Positions 1-8,148 of a stretch of 25,537 bases of DNA are shown piece after piece. This DNA is from Candidatus Melainabacteria bacterium (GTDB lineage Bacteria; Cyanobacteriota; Vampirovibrionia; Obscuribacterales; Obscuribacteraceae): NCBI GenBank assembly GCA_003175915.1, contig PSRH01000224.1, forward strand, positions 1-25,537, given 5' to 3'. The notes beneath the pieces were generated by a model. The model saw only the letters and a program-made list of their open reading frames with translations, was not told where the DNA came from and did no database searches. The translations under genes and the position numbers were made by a program. The stretch's first letter is position 1. Every line of letters starts with the position of its first letter.

Positions 1-854
1 TGGTTCAATGTTTGTTCGCGCTCGTCGTGCCCGCCGCCCAGACCGGCTCCGCGCTGGCGGCCCACTGCGTCTATTTCGTCAACGAAGACGATGCATGGGG
101 CGTGTTTCTTCGCCTGATCGAACAAATCTCTGACGCGGGAAGCGCCGACTCCAACGAACATCTCCACGAAATCCGAACCAGAGATGCTGAAAAATGGTAC
201 GCCGGCTTCTCCAGCTACGGCTTTGGCTAACAGCGTCTTACCGGTACCTGGTGCACCGACTAGCAAAACTCCGCGTGGTATGCGAGCGCCGAGAGCCTGG
301 AATTTTTCCGGGTTCTTAAGGAAGTCGACAATCTCTTGCAGTTCTTGTTTGGCTTCATCGATGCCGGCTACGTCAGCGAAGCTGACTTTGACTTTGTTGT
401 CCACCATTAACTTGGCTCGGCTGCGCCCGAAGCTCATGGCCTGATTGCCACCCGATTGAGCGCTCCTGAACATAAATAAGAAGCCGACAAGCAGAAGTAT
501 GGGCAGGAAGAAAGAACTGATCATGCTGAACCAGAAGCTGGATTTATCTGGCTCCTTCACTTCCAGCATGACGCCGGCTTTGTTGAACTCGCTAATCAGC
601 GATTCCTTTGCCTCGGCCGGGATGATTACCTGACGCTCTCGATCGCTGCCCGCCATTCTTACCTGAATGACTGACTCGCCGTTGGTGACCACAACTTTGG
701 AAATCTGGTCGCCCTTGCCTTCCCTTATAAGGCTTTCCAACTGGGTATAGGTGAGCGGCTCTTCGTGCCTGCTAATTGTCTGCAAGGACAGAATGAATAC
801 GAGAAGAACCAGTAGTAAAAATATGACGGCCCAGGTTGTACCGTACTTCCTCAT
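1..854 (-). CDS. ftsH: ATP-dependent zinc metalloprotease FtsH (5' part, runs off the left edge)
   Basis: Membrane-anchored AAA+ protease that degrades misfolded and short-lived membrane and cytosolic proteins. The first 284 codons are present. Seen: membrane segment at residues 9-24, a periplasmic/extracytoplasmic domain, a second membrane segment at 109-129, then the start of the AAA+ domain. That domain shows Walker A GAPGTGKT (200-207), the pore-loop region with MFVG (232-235) and Walker B IVFVDEID (255-262). The order and length match bacterial FtsH. The second region of homology and the HEXXH zinc protease domain lie outside the window. The ATG at 854-852 is preceded by GGAG at good spacing. 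The next gene leftwards cannot be seen. tilS lies upstream on the same strand, and tilS-ftsH adjacency is common in bacteria. Confidence 0.96.
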   Translation of the reverse strand, partial: MRKYGTTWAVIFLLLVLLVFILSLQTISRHEEPLTYTQLESLIREGKGDQISKVVVTNGESVIQVRMAGSDRERQVIIPAEAKESLISEFNKAGVMLEVKEPDKSSFWFSMISSFFLPILLLVGFLFMFRSAQSGGNQAMSFGRSRAKLMVDNKVKVSFADVAGIDEAKQELQEIVDFLKNPEKFQALGARIPRGVLLVGAPGTGKTLLAKAVAGEAGVPFFSISGSDFVEMFVGVGASRVRDLFDQAKKHAPCIVFVDEIDAVGRQRGAGLGGGHDEREQTLN

Positions 855-1118
855 CACTATCGCTCCAGAATCTCCGCCATCAGATTATAACACGCTAAAT
901 CCGGCTGCCTAAGCGCCTGCCTGCCTGGGTTCCGGGGCTTTTGCCCGAAGCTAATCTAAATATTCCCAAGCGCTCCTTAACTCATCTATTCCGTGAAAGG
1001 CAACCCAATTGCAGCTTTTGCACAGGCTCAGGCCCACGCCTGGCCCTTATAAAAATCTACCCAGGAATTTTCAATTTACATATTGAATTAAGGCTTTGCC
1101 GCCCTGTCAATTTCTTTT

Positions 1119-2591
1119 TCAAGCCAATTGTGCCTGATCATGAGCCAGCGGTAACCATTTGAGCAGATGAGATGGCTTGCTTGTCACCTTCACTTTCTCG
1201 CTCAAGCCAACTCCTGGTACCCAGAGCACCTCCTCCTGATCAGCGAGCACTATCTGAGCCGTTGCTGACCGGCTTGGCCCTTCCGGCTTGTGCGTGTGCA
1301 GATACTGCTTGAGGCGCACTTTCAAGGGCATGCCTAGAGGACGAATCAGGTCGCCGGGAAGGCGCAGCCTGAGTACGAGTGGCGGCGCCACACCGGAAAG
1401 ATCGACAAATGCTTCATCAGCATGGGCGGGCGGAAATCTCAGCGGGGAACCCGCCTGGTCATCGGAAAAACTTTCAATTCTCAATACCCGCCCCGGTAAT
1501 AGAGCGATAGTATTTCCCGGAACCTTTACTGGTAACGGGTTGAAGCTTGTCAGAGGCGACTCTTCCTTCTCCAGCCAGACCAGTTCGGACCTTGTGATAG
1601 AGACCTGCCAAGTATCGTTCAGTGTCAGTGAGGTGAGCCACTTCTTTCCTGGCGCCGGCGGTAATAGTTTTGAGGAGGCAAGCAGTTCAACGATTGCCTC
1701 AACGCGCTGATAGGTAACCTCTATGTCCCGCTCCTGAAGCGCTCTAGCGATGAGGCGACGTCTGAGGGCGAGGGGTTGCTCTTCAAGAAGGGCGATTTGC
1801 CAATTGTTGCTGGTACTCGGGGCAACTTTATCTGCCAGTTCCTTGGTAAGTTCAGCCAGGAAGTCTTCTTCTTCTTTCACAACCTGGCGAAATTGCTCGA
1901 CGCGCTGCTTGAAATCACCGAAGCGCGCTTCGATTGCAGGAATAACCGTGTTGCGGACGTAATTGCGAGTATAGGCAGAGCTCTGGTTCGAAGAATCTTC
2001 GCGAGCCGTCAATCCCTCTTCGATCAAAAAACGTTTGCATTCTTCTTTAGTGACGGTAAGCAGGGGACGGATCAGTTGTATTTCTTCCGATAAAGGGCGG
2101 CAAAGTCTCATGCCGGTAAGGCCTTTAAGCGAAGTACCGCGCCAGAGGCGAAAGAGAAGTGTCTCGATCTGGTCGTCCAGAGTGTGTCCTGTTAACAGAT
2201 AGCGGCACTGCCACTCTCCGGCTGCTGCCGTTAATAGCTCATATCTTAAATGGCGCAAGGCTTCTTCTGACGGGCTTGTTTCGAACTGCCGCGATTGGCT
2301 GATTTTGCGGACATCCAGAGGGAGGCTCAAATCAGCACAGAGCGCGCGGCAGAAGTTTTCATCTTCGTCCGATTCGGCCCCTCTTAGCTGGTGATTGACG
2401 TGGCAAGCGCGAACATCGAGCTTTTCTTGCTCAGCCATTTGGCTGAGACCAACCAGTAAGGCGGTTGAATCAGAGCCACCGGAAAGAGCTACCAATAGGC
2501 GCAGGTGCGCTTGAGTTTTTGCCGAAGTCGGTGATTGGTCCACCAGATGACACTCAGCGAGCGCTTGCCTTATCACTTGCTGTAAATCCAT
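1119..2591 (-). CDS. tilS: tRNA(Ile)-lysidine synthase TilS
   Basis: ATP-dependent enzyme that converts C34 of the CAU-anticodon tRNA-Ile2 to lysidine, so that it reads AUA and is charged with isoleucine. Seen: PP-loop ATP-pyrophosphatase signature SGGSDSTA near residue 37 of the chosen product, then HVNHQLRG and LLTGHTLDDQIETLLFRL, all typical of the N-type PP-loop core. The C-terminal TilS domain follows (LRLPGDLIRPLGM, KVRLKQYL, LWVPGVGLSEKVKV). I chose the ATG at 2591-2589 (490 aa). The frame is open to an ATG at 2681 (520 aa), but those 30 extra residues are not TilS-like; neither start has a clear RBS. Same strand as ftsH, with a 264-bp gap. A CAU tRNA gene lies at 17530-17603. Confidence 0.95.
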   Translation of the reverse strand: MDLQQVIRQALAECHLVDQSPTSAKTQAHLRLLVALSGGSDSTALLVGLSQMAEQEKLDVRACHVNHQLRGAESDEDENFCRALCADLSLPLDVRKISQSRQFETSPSEEALRHLRYELLTAAAGEWQCRYLLTGHTLDDQIETLLFRLWRGTSLKGLTGMRLCRPLSEEIQLIRPLLTVTKEECKRFLIEEGLTAREDSSNQSSAYTRNYVRNTVIPAIEARFGDFKQRVEQFRQVVKEEEDFLAELTKELADKVAPSTSNNWQIALLEEQPLALRRRLIARALQERDIEVTYQRVEAIVELLASSKLLPPAPGKKWLTSLTLNDTWQVSITRSELVWLEKEESPLTSFNPLPVKVPGNTIALLPGRVLRIESFSDDQAGSPLRFPPAHADEAFVDLSGVAPPLVLRLRLPGDLIRPLGMPLKVRLKQYLHTHKPEGPSRSATAQIVLADQEEVLWVPGVGLSEKVKVTSKPSHLLKWLPLAHDQAQLA

Positions 2592-2686
2592 ATGGTCGAT
2601 ATCTGAGCCCACTCCAACAGTAAAATTTTTCGCCGGCGTGTTTTCAAGGGTTTCGTAGAGGCTGCTACACGCCTTATCCACGCAAT

Positions 2687-2699
2687 TTATCTAAGATAA
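2687..2699. promoter_or_regulatory. 13-bp palindrome between divergent tilS and the TonB-C-like gene
   Basis: TTATCTAAGATAA is a perfect inverted repeat (6-bp arms around a central A). It lies in the short divergent region between tilS (-) and the gene at 2778 (+). The position would suit an operator or a small transcription-factor site, but one copy is the only evidence. No clear promoter elements were assigned on either side. Confidence 0.3.
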
Positions 2700-2777
2700 G
2701 AACTTGAGAAATTATATGCATTATCCTAGGTTTATAAGCGAGTAGCATTAGGAGAGGGAGTCTTTGGCAGAAGGTCG

Positions 2778-3641
2778 GTGATTGGTCCCGTGGCAGGCAG
2801 GCAAAGAAGTAATCGCGCGTTTCGCTTTGGCGTTTGGGCTGTTTCGTTAGGTTTTCTCGTTTACTCAGGCGTTCCGGGATTTTGCGCCGGCGATTTGGAT
2901 ACGGCTTCAGCCGTTACCAGGGAGCCTTTGCAGGGCGAAGTGGAAGAGAACGGCGTCGCTCCTAATAGGAGTGGGCCCGTGGCGCCGAAGGAACCTTTGC
3001 CAGAACCTGTCTTTAAGAAGCTCAGCCCGGAGAAGGGCGCCGGTGAAGATAACTCGCTTAAAGGCAAAGCGGAAAAATCGCAACTGAAAGGACACGAGGA
3101 AGAGGAAGGCAGCCAGGATGACTTAGAGCCTATGACAGGTACTTCCTCGCCTGATGGGGGATACCTTAAGGGATCCGCCCAAAAAGAAGGTGAAACTTTT
3201 GCTGGTGAGGATCCCGATAGTCAGGATCAAGAATTGCAAGTTGAATGGGATCGCTGGAGAAATAGACTTTTACGGGCGGTTCTAGCCGGGGCGATGGAGA
3301 ATTTGAACAACCCGGATGCTGCCGATTTTAGATGGGATCCGGTTCGGCAGCGGGTGATGACGCAGTTCCCGCTGGGAACGATTGCCTGGTTCGCCTGCGA
3401 CGTTACGAACGATCGTCGCATCAAAACTTTGAAGCTGGTGAAATCGTCGGGTTATCCCAACTACGATCGGGCGGTACTGGATGCGGTGCGCTCGCTTGAA
3501 GGCACATCGATACTAAAGTTCCCTTCTCGCTCACGCCGCACTCATGTTTCTCAAGCCGGTGGGGTAAGAACTTCAGACTCGTACCAACCGCAGTATTTCA
3601 AATTTGGCGACGTTGAGCATGTGAGAGTGCCCGGCAATTAA
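2778..3641 (+). CDS. Secreted/anchored protein with C-terminal TonB-C-like domain
   Basis: 287 aa. Seen: a basic N-terminus and a hydrophobic segment at residues 17-36 ending VPGFCA, which is a signal peptide or membrane anchor. A long charged, Glu/Lys/Gly/Pro-rich low-complexity stretch follows (about 40-155). A folded C-terminal part at about 195-253 contains KSSGYPNYDRAVLDAVRSL followed by FPSRS. That is the pattern of TonB C-terminal and energy-transducing-like domains (SSG...D.A.l.av...P). It lacks the Pro-Lys-rich spacer of classical TonB, and no ExbB/ExbD or receptor gene is nearby, so the substrate is unknown. The start is a GTG at 2778 preceded by AAGG; a stronger AGGAGAGGGAG at 2751-2761 lies too far upstream. 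Divergent from tilS. Confidence 0.75.
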   Translation: MIGPVAGRQRSNRAFRFGVWAVSLGFLVYSGVPGFCAGDLDTASAVTREPLQGEVEENGVAPNRSGPVAPKEPLPEPVFKKLSPEKGAGEDNSLKGKAEKSQLKGHEEEEGSQDDLEPMTGTSSPDGGYLKGSAQKEGETFAGEDPDSQDQELQVEWDRWRNRLLRAVLAGAMENLNNPDAADFRWDPVRQRVMTQFPLGTIAWFACDVTNDRRIKTLKLVKSSGYPNYDRAVLDAVRSLEGTSILKFPSRSRRTHVSQAGGVRTSDSYQPQYFKFGDVEHVRVPGN

Positions 3642-3956
3642 CTGAAGAGCTGCCGATAATCAAACTCTGGTCTGGCACCCATTTTGCAAGTTTAGTAAAC
3701 CCTTCCGGATCCAAGAATTGGTTTGCTCTTGGCAAAGAGTCTCCTTTAAAAGTCACCAAATGATGATTGGATAAGGAGTTCATGGTTCAGCCTCAGGGCT
3801 AAATCGAAGTGCAACTATCAATTATCAAAAGAAGAGAACGTTTCACAATACGCTCACCCTCTTAAAATCTTTGGATTATGCGCTCATAGAGTTAATTGTT
3901 GCCATCTTAGGGGTAGTAAGTGGCTAAGTGGCTATGGCGTATGAGGAAGTACAGTC
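3642..3956. other. Intergenic region, no gene recognised
   Basis: 315 bp between the TonB-C-like gene and the TPR membrane protein. The one structure that stands out is a very short open frame with a good RBS (AAGGAG at 3773-3778, ATG at 3782, stop at 3800-3802), encoding MVQPQG. It is too short to call a gene. The upstream RBS of the next CDS is GAGGAAG at about 3941-3947. No hairpin terminator with a T-run and no consensus promoter could be assigned. Confidence 0.4.
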
Positions 3957-6548
3957 ATGCACGATGATGCAAATGAACAGCTCCGGAATCTAGAAGCAAC
4001 ATATCGGTCGCAAGGAAATCTTGCGGACAGTTGGTCGCCAGAGAATGGCCCTGACAGCAAACCCCGCGTCAGCACCATTTCTAAGCTATCTTTCGCCAAG
4101 AGCCGTGGATTGAAAACGTCAGAGAATCAAAGCCCTGCGGGGCCTGCTGTCAAAGAAGAACCCAAAAATAATGCACAGATGCAGGCGAGTGCAGTTCAAA
4201 TAAGAGAACAACCAGCCAGCGGAAACTCCGTTGAGCCGGTAAGCGATTACAACAGTGCCGGATTTGTATCCCTGCCGAGCGTCACGCCACAGTTGAATGG
4301 CAACGAGCCATCACACCAGGCGGACTATTCGGGTGACACCAGGTCAGATTTTGCATCGGGCGGAGAAGCCTATTTAACTTCAGCCGCTGTATCTCAGGAA
4401 GAAATAGACCAAGCTGGAAAAGAGCTAGAAAGCTTTGACCCAGGACACTTAGCTTCCGCGTATGAGAAGAAAAAGCGCCTGATTTACGCCGCTACCATTC
4501 TCGTGATCATCGGAGCAATAGTTTACCTTGCCGCCTCTTTTATGCAGATGGCACAAACGTTTAGGCCACTGGCGTTTTTTCTCGTCTTTGCACCGATCTG
4601 TATAGTTTTGAGCTTGAAAGAGGCTTCCCGAGGTATTGCCCAGCGCAATCCGGTAATGGCACAGCGCTTGTGCGGATGGCTTTCATTCGGCAATCCTCTT
4701 GCCCTTTCTCATTTAGCGTCTTTATACATGGATACTGGCAAATATGGTAAAGCAGCGAAAGTATTGTTTACTGCCAGCCGAAGCGTGCAACCCAAGAATA
4801 TTAATGACTACATCACAACCCATGCCAAATTTGCCGCAGTGCGCGCGCGCGTTGCCTCAATTACAGAAGCAGAAGGGCTTTTCAAGGAAACATTCAACTC
4901 AGCGGTTCAATTAAAGCAAGCGCGACCAACACCCAGTTCGTCGTTGACTCTGGTGGTGTCACTTATTTGCGGTGCTGAGATCGAAGGCTGCCAGTCAAAC
5001 TATCAAAAGGCATTCGAACTATCGAGACGTGCCCTAACAGAACTTTCTCAAGTCAAAGAACCTCCTGTTGATTTGGTGCTCGATGTGCTTGAGAGCTTGG
5101 GGCATTACTCTAACGCTGTAGGACGCTGGTCTGAAACCGAATTGTATTTGCTCAAGGCTGTTGAAATTACAGATAAGCTGAAAGACGTTAGTAATGCTCA
5201 GAAAGCGCGAATCTTAGCTCACTTGGGGCTGGCACTCTTTCGCTTAAGATATACCGAGGCGGCCGAGCACGCTTTTAGTGAAGGCCTAAAGATAGCTGAG
5301 AAGAAAGCTGCCAGTGGTGCAGTGCCGCAGGTCATTTCGCTGTATGCCAAAGTGCAGAGCGCCAGAAAAGACTATCAAGAAGCAGATCAATCGTATAAAG
5401 ACGCCATCGCAGCTTTTGACAGCCAAGATCCGAAAGTTACGCATGAACTTCTCCAGATAAAGGATGAATATGCGTTTTTCCTGAGAAGTTTGGGCAAAGA
5501 GGGCGAAGCTGCCGCAGTTGCTTTCTCGGTCACTCAGGCGAGAGCAGCACTCGAGCAACAAAAACTTGCAAAAGCCGCTAAGAACGGAAAGAAGCCCGAA
5601 CTAATCAAGCCCGCAGCAGCGGCACCGCAGATCAACAGCGCTGCTGCGCAACAGATCAATCGCCAGTTTCGCTTTCCAATATTCACACTCTTAATAGTAC
5701 TGTTTTACGGTTCGTCGGTTTTGTTGGGAGGATTCAGGGTTGCGTCATTTCACACTTGGGCATGGTTTATAGGATTTGCCACAGTTTTGGCAATTAAGTT
5801 GAGAGCCAAATACGGCGCACGTTCTGTAGAAGAAACACACAGCGCCTTGGTCTCAATTTTGTCGCATCTGCCGTTTGCGCGTTACGTCGTGCCTGAGCTC
5901 TCTGTCTTGCCGCAAAGAACAGTGGCAATTTTCGTTGGCTGCGCATTGCTGACAGCTGGTGTTCTCAAAGTAACATTGCCCGCACCGGATACAGTGCCAT
6001 CCGGATTGACGTCCTATGAGTATCTGCAACTGGGCGGATCACTTGACCACAAAGAATCGTTCAACAAGGCCCGCGATGCATATCAACGAGCGGCCGACCA
6101 ACATGGTTTTACCGGAACCATCGCTGAAAGAATGTTGAAGACGCTTCCGTTAGGCGAACAGCCTGATGAGGCGATTAGCTTGAATATGGAAGCGGTAGCT
6201 CTCAAGAAAGACAAAGACCAGGCTGAAAAAATTTGGAAAGACTGCATTGCCAAATATCCGAAGTTTGAAATACCTTATCTGCATCTCGGCGAATACTACC
6301 TCAAGAGTAAGGACAAACAAAAATTGAGTGAAGCGCAAGAGATGATCGCGCACACGCTTTCGATTAATCCAGACAACCAAAAAGCTTTATTTGATATGTA
6401 TAAAATCAAGAAAGCACTAGGTGATGATTCGGGAGCAGAGCAGTACCTCAACAAGGTTCCCGAGGACCAAAGAAAGCTGATCGAGTCACTCGAGAAGATG
6501 AGTGACGAGCTGGAAAAGAAGGGAAAGGGCGCCGATGAAGACAATTGA
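3957..6548 (+). CDS. Large TPR-repeat integral membrane protein
   Basis: 863 aa, family not recognised beyond TPR. Seen in order: a polar, probably disordered N-terminus (1-165) rich in Ser/Pro/Gln/Asn; a basic KKKR just before two membrane segments (about 175-194 and 203-221); TPR-like helical repeats at about 250-530, with GKYGKAAKVLF, AVGRWSETELYLLKAVEI and RYTEAAEHAFSEGLKIA; an Ala/Lys-rich linker; three more hydrophobic segments (572-591, 598-614, 654-671); and a second TPR block at 685-845. The C-terminus is Lys/Glu-rich. TPRs are protein-binding scaffolds; partner and function are unknown. The start ATG follows GAGGAAG. It appears monocistronic, with intergenic regions of about 300 bp on both sides. 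Confidence 0.8.
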   Translation: MHDDANEQLRNLEATYRSQGNLADSWSPENGPDSKPRVSTISKLSFAKSRGLKTSENQSPAGPAVKEEPKNNAQMQASAVQIREQPASGNSVEPVSDYNSAGFVSLPSVTPQLNGNEPSHQADYSGDTRSDFASGGEAYLTSAAVSQEEIDQAGKELESFDPGHLASAYEKKKRLIYAATILVIIGAIVYLAASFMQMAQTFRPLAFFLVFAPICIVLSLKEASRGIAQRNPVMAQRLCGWLSFGNPLALSHLASLYMDTGKYGKAAKVLFTASRSVQPKNINDYITTHAKFAAVRARVASITEAEGLFKETFNSAVQLKQARPTPSSSLTLVVSLICGAEIEGCQSNYQKAFELSRRALTELSQVKEPPVDLVLDVLESLGHYSNAVGRWSETELYLLKAVEITDKLKDVSNAQKARILAHLGLALFRLRYTEAAEHAFSEGLKIAEKKAASGAVPQVISLYAKVQSARKDYQEADQSYKDAIAAFDSQDPKVTHELLQIKDEYAFFLRSLGKEGEAAAVAFSVTQARAALEQQKLAKAAKNGKKPELIKPAAAAPQINSAAAQQINRQFRFPIFTLLIVLFYGSSVLLGGFRVASFHTWAWFIGFATVLAIKLRAKYGARSVEETHSALVSILSHLPFARYVVPELSVLPQRTVAIFVGCALLTAGVLKVTLPAPDTVPSGLTSYEYLQLGGSLDHKESFNKARDAYQRAADQHGFTGTIAERMLKTLPLGEQPDEAISLNMEAVALKKDKDQAEKIWKDCIAKYPKFEIPYLHLGEYYLKSKDKQKLSEAQEMIAHTLSINPDNQKALFDMYKIKKALGDDSGAEQYLNKVPEDQRKLIESLEKMSDELEKKGKGADEDN

Positions 6549-6663
6549 TATCCGCCAGCGGTATTAAATCGTCGGGAAGCCAAGTAGGTAGCAATTTCAT
6601 CCGTATAGAACTCTTTTGTAGTAGGGACAATACGGAAGCGATGTGACTACAGTGCTGTAACTT

Positions 6664-6684
6664 GGCGGTACCATCTACGGTGCC
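6664..6684 (+). repeat. Copy of the array's intergenic hairpin block
   Basis: GGCGGTACCATCTACGGTGCC matches, with few changes, the blocks found after copies 2, 3 and 4 (9452-9471, 10908-10928, 12364-12384). Its two halves can pair with G-T wobbles. It is the only copy not preceded by a family member, so it may be a boundary or a relic of a lost upstream copy. Confidence 0.6.
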
Positions 6685-6745
6685 TGTACCAATACCGGTT
6701 GATAGCAGTCTGCGCTTCACTTCGCTCCTTGAGTAGCGCCCGATT

Positions 6746-6789
6746 GTGAGAAATTATTCCAGTGGCGAGCCTGCTATTGCATATACAAT
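6746..6789 (+). promoter_or_regulatory. Predicted promoter of beta-helix copies 1-2 (GTGAGAA box + TATACAAT)
   Basis: GTGAGAAATTATTCCAG at 6746-6762 is followed by TATACAAT at 6782-6789, starting 36 bp after the start of the box. The same pair recurs before copies 3, 4, 5 and 6. TACAAT fits a sigma-70-type -10. There is no good TTGACA at 17 bp, so the conserved box in the -35 zone probably binds an activator or replaces the -35. Confidence 0.65.
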
Positions 6790-6845
6790 TGGAGCCTTTC
6801 GGTATCCTTTCGAATCTGCACTGATCCCTGTAAGAGGTGTATGTA

Positions 6846-8111
6846 ATGCATGCGCGACGATTCATTGGCGGAGCTCTTGCCGCGCTCCTGTTGTCAGTAA
6901 GTCTTCAATCGATTGGTTTTGCGGGCGTTGCGTCGCGTGGGACGATCATTCAAGGACACGTACGCAGTTTTGGATCTCACCACCAGATAAGGCAGCCGGC
7001 TCCAATCCAAGCTGCTCCTACTCTTAACGTAAGGGATTTTGGAGCTGTCGGTGATGGGGTGACTGATGACACAGCAGCAATCCAGAATTGTATTAATGCG
7101 GCCCAAGCAAATAGAGAAGGAGTACTATTTCCGGCCGGCACCTACCTTCACACTGGAGTAATTACTGCCAATGGCATAGGTCTTAAGGGAGTTGGTGGTG
7201 CCAGTATCCTGTTGGCAAACAATCCCACCAGTTCAGCAGTTGTTCTTACGGGCGTATCACCCTCGATTCAAAATCTTGTCATTAACTCGCAGCCCGCCGG
7301 TTCAAACACTATTACGTTTCTAAACGTACCTAGCTCTACACTGGCCGTTACGGGTAGCCAAAACTTTGTTGTCCAAGGAATAACTATTGTTCAGGGCACA
7401 GGAAGAAAAGGCATACTCCTTATTCAAAGTGCTGTTGGTCAAGTAAGCAGCGTTACCTTCAACGCTGGCGGCGATTCCGCTTTAGATTACGGGGTAGTCA
7501 TGGACTCTTGCTCTAACGTTTCTCTAATCGGCAATTTATTCCTCAATGAAGGTTTTGGTATAGCGGTAGGTGCTTCCTCTTTCTTCGTAAACCAATCCAT
7601 CGCATTGATAGCCAATACAATCAACTCTGTTGCTCGCGGTATTTGGGTCATTGGAGCAGTAACTTTAGACATTGATCAAAATCAAATTCAAGCGTTAGCG
7701 AATTTTGATAGCTGCATTATCCTGAGTAGTTGCAACAATTACTCCGTGACGCGAAACAACACCTGGAATGGCGCTAATGCTATGAACATATTGCCCACTG
7801 CAGGAACGACGGGAATCATTTCTCAAAATGTCATGCGCAACGTCGGAGGAATAGGAGCCAATATAAGTAGTGGTGGGGGAGTTGTTCAGTTTGTCGGTAA
7901 TCAGTTTGGTGAATGTGGCTTTCTTTCACTTACGCAAGCAGTAATATTGGCAAATCCCGGGCTCAATCCGGATAGTATCGTACTACTGAACAACGTTTAT
8001 TCTGGTCATGCCAACGGCCTTGCCACCTACATCTCTTCAGGTGGCAATCATATCAACTTGGTCAGTGGTAATACACAAACCCAGACCACGCTACCAATTG
8101 TTGTTCCATAA
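6846..8111 (+). CDS. Secreted beta-helix protein, Pectate_lyase_3-type (copy 1)
   Basis: 421 aa from the ATG at 6846, which has AGAGG 8 bp upstream; the frame opens at a GTG at 6837. Seen: signal peptide (1 to about 30, ending GFAGVAS), a His-containing linker GHVRSFGSHH (38-47), then NVRDFGAVGDGVTDDTAAIQ (61-80) and FPAGTY (95-100). These are the hallmark N-terminus of the pectate-lyase-superfamily right-handed beta-helix (also found in tailspikes and GH55-like proteins). Asn/Gly-rich beta-helix coils follow, including GNLF, GECG and the C-terminal NNVYSGHAN...SGNTQTQT module. I see no canonical GH28 catalytic motifs, so the enzymatic role is open. First gene of an apparent two-gene operon with copy 2 (37-bp gap). 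Confidence 0.85.
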   Translation: MHARRFIGGALAALLLSVSLQSIGFAGVASRGTIIQGHVRSFGSHHQIRQPAPIQAAPTLNVRDFGAVGDGVTDDTAAIQNCINAAQANREGVLFPAGTYLHTGVITANGIGLKGVGGASILLANNPTSSAVVLTGVSPSIQNLVINSQPAGSNTITFLNVPSSTLAVTGSQNFVVQGITIVQGTGRKGILLIQSAVGQVSSVTFNAGGDSALDYGVVMDSCSNVSLIGNLFLNEGFGIAVGASSFFVNQSIALIANTINSVARGIWVIGAVTLDIDQNQIQALANFDSCIILSSCNNYSVTRNNTWNGANAMNILPTAGTTGIISQNVMRNVGGIGANISSGGGVVQFVGNQFGECGFLSLTQAVILANPGLNPDSIVLLNNVYSGHANGLATYISSGGNHINLVSGNTQTQTTLPIVVP

Positions 8112-8148
8112 GAACGACTAATGACTGTCTTCTTGGGGGAGATCGGTG

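Noticed and set aside
1288..1710. Long open frame on the plus strand opposite tilS
   Set aside because: Antisense shadow of a well-supported gene; Ser/Arg-rich composition with no domain or RBS.
2592..2681. N-terminal extension of TilS
   Set aside because: The 30 residues are not TilS-like and no RBS supports the ATG at 2681, though it cannot be fully excluded.
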